Shown here: one piece after another, positions 60,258 through 64,000 of the stretch
How positions within the stretch are numbered: position 1 is the first letter of the stretch
Layout: each line of letters starts with the position of its first letter
Source: Mycobacterium asiaticum
GTDB lineage: Bacteria > Actinomycetota > Actinomycetes > Mycobacteriales > Mycobacteriaceae
Length of the DNA stretch: 64,000 nucleotides
Direction of reading: 5' to 3'
Assembly: GCF_001673635.1 (NCBI RefSeq)
Contig: NZ_LZMH01000069.1
Span: 62,001 to 126,000 of the forward strand
Translations under genes and position numbers: made by a program
The notes under the pieces: generated by a model
What the model saw: only the letters and a program-made list of their open reading frames with translations
What the model was told of the DNA's origin: nothing
The model's database searches: none

Positions 60258-61253
60258 ATGCGGTTGCTAGTCACCGGCGGGGCGGGTTTCATCGGCGCGA
60301 ATTTCGTGCACAGCACGGTGCGCGAACATCCCGAGGACGCGGTGACCGTCATCGACGCCATGACCTATGCGGGCCGGCGGGAGTCACTGGCCGACATCGA
60401 GGACGCCATCCGGCTGGTCGAAGGCGATATCTGTGACGCCGACCTGGTCAACCGGCTGGTCGCGGAGTGCGACGCCGTCGTGCATTTCGCCGCCGAGTCC
60501 CACGTCGACAACGCACTGGATGACCCCGAACCGTTCTTGCACACCAACGTGGTCGGCACGTTCACCATCCTGGAAGCGGTACGGCGACACGGTGTGCGGT
60601 TGCACCACATCTCCACCGACGAGGTCTACGGGGACTTGGAGCTCGACGACCCACAGCGGTTCACCGAGTCCACCCCGTACAACCCGTCGAGCCCGTACTC
60701 GGCGACCAAGGCGGGCAGCGACATGCTGGTCCGGGCCTGGGTGCGTTCCTACGGCGTGCAGGCGACGCTGTCCAACTGCTCCAACAACTACGGCCCGTAT
60801 CAGCACATCGAGAAGTTCATCCCGCGCCAGATCACCAACGTGCTCACCGGCCGCCGGCCCAAGCTGTACGGCAGCGGTCACAACGTCCGCGACTGGATCC
60901 ACGTGGAAGACCACAACAGCGCCGTGCGGCGAATCCTGGAAAAGGGCGAGATCGGCAAGACCTACCTGATCAGTTCCGAGGGCGAACGCGACAACCTGAG
61001 CGTGCTGCGCACACTGCTGCAGTTGATGGGGCGCGAACCCGACGACTTCGACCACGTCACCGACCGCGTCGGTCACGACCTGCGCTACGCCATCGACCCG
61101 TCACTGCTTTACAGCGAATTGGGTTGGGCGCCAAAGCACACCAATTTCGAAGAGGGGCTGCAGGCCACCATCGACTGGTACCGGGAGAACGAATCATGGT
61201 GGCGCCCACTGAAGGACGCCGCCGAAGCGCGCTACGAAGAACGCGGTCAGTGA
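60258..61253 (+). CDS. rmlB: dTDP-glucose 4,6-dehydratase
   Basis: This 331-residue short-chain dehydrogenase-type enzyme performs the second step of dTDP-L-rhamnose synthesis, needed for the rhamnose linker of the cell wall. NAD is bound at TGGAGFIG (residues 6-13). The catalytic motif is STDEVYGDL with YSATK. The ATG at 60258 gives the same length as Rv3464. The stop is one base before rmlC. Confidence 0.97.
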   Translation: MRLLVTGGAGFIGANFVHSTVREHPEDAVTVIDAMTYAGRRESLADIEDAIRLVEGDICDADLVNRLVAECDAVVHFAAESHVDNALDDPEPFLHTNVVGTFTILEAVRRHGVRLHHISTDEVYGDLELDDPQRFTESTPYNPSSPYSATKAGSDMLVRAWVRSYGVQATLSNCSNNYGPYQHIEKFIPRQITNVLTGRRPKLYGSGHNVRDWIHVEDHNSAVRRILEKGEIGKTYLISSEGERDNLSVLRTLLQLMGREPDDFDHVTDRVGHDLRYAIDPSLLYSELGWAPKHTNFEEGLQATIDWYRENESWWRPLKDAAEARYEERGQ

Positions 61254-61254
61254 C

Positions 61255-61863
61255 ATGAAAGTACGCGAGCTCAAGATCCCTGGCGCCTGGGAGATCACCC
61301 CGACCATTCACGGCGATTCGCGCGGCATCTTCTTCGAATGGTTCACCGACCGCGGCTTCAGCGGTTTCGCCGGTCACCGGTTCGACCTGCGCCAGGCCAA
61401 CTGCTCGACGTCATCGGCGGGTGTGTTGCGCGGGCTGCACTTCGCCCAGGTACCGCCGAGCCAGGCCAAGTATGTGTCCTGCCTGTTCGGTTCGGTGTTC
61501 GACGTGGTCGTCGATATCCGGGTCGGCTCACCGACATTCGGGCAGTGGGATGCGGTCCTGCTCGACGACAAGGATCGCCGGACCATCTACGTCTCCGAGG
61601 GACTCGGGCACGCTTTCCTTGCGCTGCAGGATAATTCGACGGTGATGTACTTGTGTTCGGCGGAGTACAACCCGCAGCGCGAACACACCATCGCCGCCAC
61701 GGACCCGGACCTGGCCATCGACTGGCCGCTGGTCAACGGGGTCGCGCCCACCTTGTCCGATCGGGACGCCGCCGCTCCCAGCTTCGCGGAGGTACAGGCG
61801 TCCGGCCTGTTGCCCACCTGGGCCGAGACCCGGCAGTTCATCGCCGAGCTTCGCGGGCATTAA
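61255..61863 (+). CDS. rmlC: dTDP-4-dehydrorhamnose 3,5-epimerase
   Basis: This 202-residue cupin-fold epimerase performs the third step to dTDP-L-rhamnose. Family motifs are SRGIFFEWF, RQANCSTSSAGVLRGLHFA (with the catalytic His) and VSEGLGHAFLAL. It starts one base after the rmlB stop, so the two are coupled. It corresponds to Rv3465. Confidence 0.97.
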   Translation: MKVRELKIPGAWEITPTIHGDSRGIFFEWFTDRGFSGFAGHRFDLRQANCSTSSAGVLRGLHFAQVPPSQAKYVSCLFGSVFDVVVDIRVGSPTFGQWDAVLLDDKDRRTIYVSEGLGHAFLALQDNSTVMYLCSAEYNPQREHTIAATDPDLAIDWPLVNGVAPTLSDRDAAAPSFAEVQASGLLPTWAETRQFIAELRGH

Positions 61864-61954
61864 TTCCACATCTGTACGACAGTTCCTTGACCGTAGATAC
61901 TGCAAGGCACGTCCGCTGCGCAGCGGAATGAAAACCTCGGGCAAGGAGAATTCG

Positions 61955-62452
61955 GTGAAGCGTGAGCTGTTGATTGCCGTTGGCGCGGCGACTCTGGTGG
62001 CCGGTATGGCCGGGTGTTCCAACGACGGGAAAACGTCGGCCCCTTCGTCGTCCGGTGCGGCATCCTCCAGCGCGGCGGTCAGTTCCAGCCCTGCGCCGGC
62101 GAGTGCCACCCCGGCGGCCGCCGGCGAGACCCGAGTCATCATCGGCGGCCAGCCGCAGAATGTCAGCGGGCCGGTGGTGTGCGACACCAACCAGGGCAGA
62201 TTCTCCATCGCGATCGGCGACATGATCACCGGCGTCATCGTCGGGCTCGAGCAGGACGCATCGGCAGTACGCAGCGCGGGTCTGGGCACCGTCGACGGGG
62301 TGGTGCTCAGCTTCACCGAGGGCGCGCCCGGTAACAGCGCCAAGGCGACCAAGAATGGCAAGAGCTACCAGATCACCGGCACGGCCACCGGTGTCGACAA
62401 CGCCGGACAAGAGGTCAGCAAGACTTTCGAAGTCGACGCGACCTGCCCTTAA
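61955..62452 (+). CDS. LpqH-like (19-kDa antigen family) lipoprotein
   Basis: From GTG 61955 (AAGGAGAA upstream) this is a 165-residue lipoprotein. The signal peptide ends in the lipobox MAGC, acylated Cys21. A Ser/Ala/Pro-rich linker follows (about 25-60), then the 19-kDa domain with GGQPQNVSGPVVCDTNQG, a second Cys near the end (DATCP) for a disulfide, and ITGTATGVDNAG. It is homologous to LpqH, a major TLR2 agonist, but is a paralogue by position. The linker is a likely glycosylation site. Confidence 0.85.
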   Translation: MKRELLIAVGAATLVAGMAGCSNDGKTSAPSSSGAASSSAAVSSSPAPASATPAAAGETRVIIGGQPQNVSGPVVCDTNQGRFSIAIGDMITGVIVGLEQDASAVRSAGLGTVDGVVLSFTEGAPGNSAKATKNGKSYQITGTATGVDNAGQEVSKTFEVDATCP

Positions 62453-62555
62453 ACACGCGAATTACGGTCGAAATCACCGCCTTTCATGAATTGACTAGCT
62501 ACCATCCGATGTTGCCGGTCGGGCCGCGACCGGATGATAACGACGGGGTGGGCCG

Positions 62556-64000
62556 ATGTCTTTCGTGACCGTGGCGCCGGCATCGGTAGCGGATGCGGCG
62601 ACGAGCCTAAGAAATCTGGGCGCGACGATCCGTTCCGCGCACGCGGCGGCGGCCGCTCCCACGACCACCATCGCTGCGGCCGCCGCCGATGAGGTGTCGG
62701 CGGCGATCGCGGCACTGTTCGCCCAGCAGGGAACGGCCTATCAGGCGCTGAGCACCCAGGCCGCGGCGTTTCACGGCCAATTGGTGGAAGCGCTCAACGC
62801 GGGTGTGCGAGCCTACGCAGCGGCCGAGGCGGCCAACGCGGCCCCGCTGCAAACCCTGCAGGACGAGGTGCTGGCGCTGATCAATGCGCCTACCAACACA
62901 CTGCTGGGGCGGCCGCTGATCGGTGATGGCGCCGACGGCATCACCACCGCGGCCGGCATCGGAATGTCGGGAGGCGCGGGCGGCATCCTGTGGGGTAACG
63001 GCGGTAGCGGGGGCGCCAGCGTCGCCGATGGCGTGGCGGGCGGCGCCGGCGGCCCGGCCGGATTGATCGGCAGCGGTGGCACCGGCGGAATGGGTGGGCT
63101 CGGCGCGGCCGGCGGGACCGGCGGCACCGGCGGATTGTTGTGGGGCAACGGCGGAACCGGCGGGCTGGGCGGCTGGACCGGCGTCGGTGGGTCCGGCGGC
63201 AATGCGCTGTTCTTCGGTGACGGCGGGGCCGGCGGTCAGGGCGGGACGTTCATCTACAACGCCGTCGGCACCATTCTCCCGGGCGGAACGGGCGGGACCG
63301 GCGGCATCGGGGGCCTGCTTTGGGGGAACGGCGGTGCCGGCGGCACCGGCGGGCCCTACGGAGTCGGTGGCACCGGTGGCAGCGCGCAATGGCTCGGCGA
63401 CGGGGGCACCGGCGGCATGGGTGGCGCCTTCGCCAACGGCGGCCTGGGCGGCAACGGCGGGCAGCTGATCGGCAGCGGCGGCGACGGTGGCACCGGCGGC
63501 GTCATCTCCGGTCTGGGCGGCTCGGGCGGCACCGGCGGCCAATTGCTGGGGCAAACCGGGGCGACCGGCGCCAACGGCGGACCGGCCGCTGTCCAGTTGA
63601 CGATGCACGCGACCCGCCCGACCTTGCAGGTCTCCGTCGACGGCGGACCGTTCGTGCAGGCAACCGTGGATACCGGCTCCAACGCCCTATTGTTCGCACC
63701 CCAGGACGTCGATCTGGCCGCACTGGGCGTACCTGTCCAAACCGGCCTCACCTACAACTTCGGCAGCCCCGGAGACTCGACGGTAGTCACCTACAACGTT
63801 TACAAAGCGGCGCTCAACTTCGGCAACGGGATCATGACCCAGCCGACGACCGTCGGCGTCATCACCTCCGAGGTCTACAACGGCACGCCGGTGCGACCGG
63901 AAACGCTGATCGGGGTCGGGGCCAATGTGAACGACCCGGTTTTCAATACCGTTGCCGTGCAGCAATTACCGGGCTTGCTCGCCAATGGGATCCTGGTCAA
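62556..64000 (+). CDS. PE_PGRS protein with aspartic-protease domain (PecA-like), cut by window end
   Basis: The visible 481 residues start MSFVTVAPASVADAA, a PE domain (about 1-95) with a YxxxE secretion signal (Tyr87-Glu91) and the linker GRPLIGDGADG (about 118-128). A Gly-rich PGRS part (GGxGGx repeats with LLWGNGG) runs to about 345. A retropepsin-like domain follows with the active-site motif DTGS (Asp372). This is the build of PecA/PE_PGRS35-type proteases that cleave PE proteins after ESX-5 export. The frame continues past base 64000. Confidence 0.88.
   Translation, partial: MSFVTVAPASVADAATSLRNLGATIRSAHAAAAAPTTTIAAAAADEVSAAIAALFAQQGTAYQALSTQAAAFHGQLVEALNAGVRAYAAAEAANAAPLQTLQDEVLALINAPTNTLLGRPLIGDGADGITTAAGIGMSGGAGGILWGNGGSGGASVADGVAGGAGGPAGLIGSGGTGGMGGLGAAGGTGGTGGLLWGNGGTGGLGGWTGVGGSGGNALFFGDGGAGGQGGTFIYNAVGTILPGGTGGTGGIGGLLWGNGGAGGTGGPYGVGGTGGSAQWLGDGGTGGMGGAFANGGLGGNGGQLIGSGGDGGTGGVISGLGGSGGTGGQLLGQTGATGANGGPAAVQLTMHATRPTLQVSVDGGPFVQATVDTGSNALLFAPQDVDLAALGVPVQTGLTYNFGSPGDSTVVTYNVYKAALNFGNGIMTQPTTVGVITSEVYNGTPVRPETLIGVGANVNDPVFNTVAVQQLPGLLANGILV

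Noticed and set aside
62960..63560. Regular short repeats that could be mistaken for a CRISPR array or satellite DNA
   Set aside because: They are in-frame GGxGGx codon repeats of the PGRS domain with no fixed repeat/spacer lengths.

Overview
The window is high-GC actinobacterial DNA from a Mycobacterium. The strongest signs are a complete ESX-4 type VII secretion locus, WhiB3, a PE_PGRS gene, an LpqH-type lipoprotein and mycobacterial gene order. From memory of the M. tuberculosis map, the backbone follows Rv3404c to Rv3465 almost gene for gene. It is not the tuberculosis complex: the vapBC47 toxin-antitoxin pair is missing between the Rv3406-like dioxygenase and choD, and the PPE57-59 block is missing between alr and gadB. 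Extra genes sit at other points. The PE_PGRS gene suggests a slow grower. The species cannot be named from this sequence alone.

Layout. 1-2.6 kb: end of a sugar-modification region (FAD enzyme start, sugar N-formyltransferase), then a TetR regulator divergent from an Fe(II)/2-oxoglutarate dioxygenase, with palindromic operators between them. 2.6-7.1 kb: choD, guaB3, guaB2. 7.3-10.9 kb: DUF5319 protein, rsdA-sigD, a helical-repeat protein and whiB3. 11-18.8 kb: an accessory block absent from the M. tuberculosis map at this place. It holds a DUF4185 protein, an F420-type luciferase-like gene broken by one in-frame stop, OsmC, LysR plus cupin, a superoxide-dismutase-like lipoprotein that has lost metal ligands, an alpha/beta hydrolase, a small exported protein and a membrane adenylate cyclase. 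18.8-21.3 kb: groES-groEL1 with a CIRCE operator and a decayed second copy of the groEL1 3' end. 21.3-29.2 kb: tsaD-rimI-tsaB-tsaE, a hydrolase, alr, gadB, nnrD. 29.3-38.3 kb: a methyltransferase, a rhomboid-like protein, three tandem DUF4436 membrane proteins and glmS, then a divergent set of four genes. 38.3-43.1 kb: Rv3439c/Rv3440c-like genes, glmM, rpsI, rplM, esxT, esxU. 43.2-52.0 kb: the rest of ESX-4 (Rv3446c-like, eccC4, eccD4, mycP4, eccB4), followed by two cutinases. 53.6-58.3 kb: the alpha operon (truA, rplQ, rpoA, rpsD, rpsK, rpsM) with a structured leader, then rpmJ and infA. 58.5-61.9 kb: two tandem F420-type enzymes, then rmlB-rmlC. 62-64 kb: LpqH-like lipoprotein and a PE_PGRS protein with an aspartic-protease domain, cut by the window edge.

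Several genes serve cell-envelope precursor supply: glmS and glmM (UDP-GlcNAc), alr (D-alanine), rmlB/rmlC (dTDP-rhamnose). Others serve translation (ribosomal proteins, infA, truA, the t6A genes tsaB/D/E) and stress control (sigD/rsdA, whiB3, groES/groEL1). ESX-4 is complete except that no eccE is present, which is usual for this locus.

The most unusual sequence features are the groEL1 tail duplication between hairpins, a long perfect hairpin in a divergent promoter gap, the DUF4436 triplication beside a rhomboid-like gene, the apparent lack of a normal truA start codon, and a multi-stem leader ahead of rpsM with two mutually exclusive stems. No tRNA, rRNA, CRISPR array or insertion sequence was seen.
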